From positions 124,001-188,000 of the forward strand of contig JANNES010000012.1 in the NCBI GenBank assembly GCA_031378845.1: 64,000 nt of DNA. Reading direction: 5' to 3'. The translations under genes and the position numbers were made by a program. The stretch is from JAJNPS01 sp031378845. GTDB lineage: Bacteria > Pseudomonadota > Alphaproteobacteria > Rhodobacterales > Rhodobacteraceae. Below, piece after piece: positions 63,230 through 64,000 of the stretch (position 1 is its first letter; each line of letters begins with the position of its first letter). The notes beneath the pieces were generated by a model that was given only the letters and a program-made list of their open reading frames with translations, ran no database searches and was not told the DNA's origin.

Positions 63230-63772
63230 GTGGAACGCAACATCGCCTATATCGCACTTTTTGCCGCGTTGATCGCGGTTTTGGGCTTTGTGCCACGGAT
63301 CGAACTGGCAGCCGGGGTTCCGATCACGGCGCAGTCGCTGGGCGTCATGCTGTGCGGGACGGTGCTGGGGGCGCGGCGCGGCGCGCTGGCGGTGCTGTTG
63401 TTCCTTGCGCTGTTGGCGGTTGGCTTGCCGTTGCTCTCGGGTGGGGCAAACCTTTGGGCGGTCTGGGGCACGCCGCGCATCGGGTTCGTGATCGGTTTTC
63501 CGTTTGCCGCCTTTGTCGCAGGGTGGGTGATGGAGCGCACGTCGCTGGCGGTTGGGGTGTCGGCCTTTGCTGGCGCACTGATCGGCGGCATGGCGGTGCT
63601 TTATGCCTTTGGCCTTGTCGGCATGGTCTGGCGCATGGGGATCACACCCGGTCAGGCGTTGTTCAATCTGGGCGCGTTCATTCCGGGCGATATGGTAAAG
63701 GCCGTCATTGCGGGTGTGGTCACGGCATCGCTGGCCCGGATGCGGCCCGGCGTCTTGCTGTCACGCGCCTGA
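63230..63772 (+). CDS. bioY: Biotin ECF transporter S component BioY
   Basis: A 180-residue membrane protein that binds biotin. Six helices; LAAGVPITAQSLGVMLCGTVLG matches the family ligand loop, then GARRGALAVLLFLALLAVGLP. GTG start (63230) with AGGGGA 7 nt upstream. The 3' end overlaps the convergent thiolase-like gene by 12 nt. Confidence 0.92.
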   Translation: MERNIAYIALFAALIAVLGFVPRIELAAGVPITAQSLGVMLCGTVLGARRGALAVLLFLALLAVGLPLLSGGANLWAVWGTPRIGFVIGFPFAAFVAGWVMERTSLAVGVSAFAGALIGGMAVLYAFGLVGMVWRMGITPGQALFNLGAFIPGDMVKAVIAGVVTASLARMRPGVLLSRA

Positions 63773-64000
63773 GGCCTCCACCACAAGGGCGGACCCGATC
63801 CCGCCCGCCGCGGCAATGGCCGCAAGGCCCAGCGCCTCTTGCGTCAGAGCGTGGAACAACCGGACAACCAGGATAGCCCCTGATGCGCCGATCGGATGGC
63901 CACGCGCCAAGGCGCCACCTTGGGTATTCACCCGGCTGGGGTCCAGTCCCGCACCCTCGACACAGGCAATGGCCTGCACGGCATAGGCTTCCATGATTTC
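63761..64000 (-). CDS. Thiolase-like protein C-terminus (partial)
   Basis: The gene enters from beyond the right edge; about 79 codons are seen. VNTQGGALARGHPIGASGA carries the GHP motif with the conserved His. The usual second catalytic Cys lies in CIGGG; here the site reads AIAAAGGIGSALVVEA, with Ala at the Cys. The end ALVVEASGA is thiolase-like. Possibly an inactive or specialised thiolase; the N-terminal Cys cannot be checked. Confidence 0.78.
   Translation of the reverse strand, partial: EIMEAYAVQAIACVEGAGLDPSRVNTQGGALARGHPIGASGAILVVRLFHALTQEALGLAAIAAAGGIGSALVVEASGA

Overview
The window looks like a chromosomal segment of a high-GC marine-type alphaproteobacterium of the order Rhodobacterales (Roseobacter group). 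The best indicators are a PccR-type short-chain acyl-CoA regulator beside pccB, a methylmalonyl-CoA route for propionate, a perM-hdaA-ppk-ppx block, the short form of prolyl-tRNA synthetase, choXWV with betI/betA, and many small Rhodobacterales-type lipoproteins. Genes are densely packed and commonly overlap by 1-4 nt. I saw no rRNA, tRNA, insertion sequence, prophage or CRISPR array. Both edges cut genes: hisH on the left and a thiolase-like gene on the right.

Layout. 1-1758: end of hisH and two coupled flavodoxin-fold oxidoreductases. 1901-7908: an NMT1/THI5-type ABC transporter in one operon with a cytosine-deaminase-like amidohydrolase and a GlcD-like FAD oxidase, with a divergent Rid-family gene. 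7905-12014: a LolD-like ATPase, a FtsX-type permease and an exported AttH/CrtC lipocalin. 12100-15440: a LysR gene divergent from a reductase, GFA, ABM-domain and DJ-1/PfpI cassette that looks like electrophile or aldehyde detoxification. 15475-21204: threonine degradation (kbl-tdh), selO and lipoprotein release (lolD-lolC/E). 21292-25436: a TetR gene with clear operators, plus assorted oxidoreductases. 25421-29285: proS, an MBL-fold hydrolase, a Crp/Fnr regulator and a fasciclin protein. 29405-38359: perM, hdaA, ppk, ppx and small conserved genes.

38412-50324 is the propionyl-CoA module: mcm, DUF4174, pccA, several small lipoproteins or unknowns, pccB, a DUF486 pseudogene, a Bcr/CflA transporter and pccR, with TTTGCAAA-like boxes in front of pccB and pccR. 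50636-55813 is choline uptake and oxidation (betA, betI, choX, choW, choV) with a BetI-like operator. 55891-64000 holds topA, dprA, a GABA-type aminotransferase, a glycine-zipper lipoprotein, the biotin ECF transporter bioM-bioN-bioY and the C-terminus of a thiolase-like protein.

Points most worth a second look: the transporter/deaminase/oxidase/Rid locus; a DUF486 gene broken by two nonsense codons; a lipoprotein gene whose start appears to have become AAG; a threonine dehydrogenase lacking all four structural-zinc cysteines; an MBL hydrolase with Met in place of the first metal-binding His; a thiolase-like protein with Ala at the second catalytic Cys; and paired 22-nt palindromes between choV and topA.
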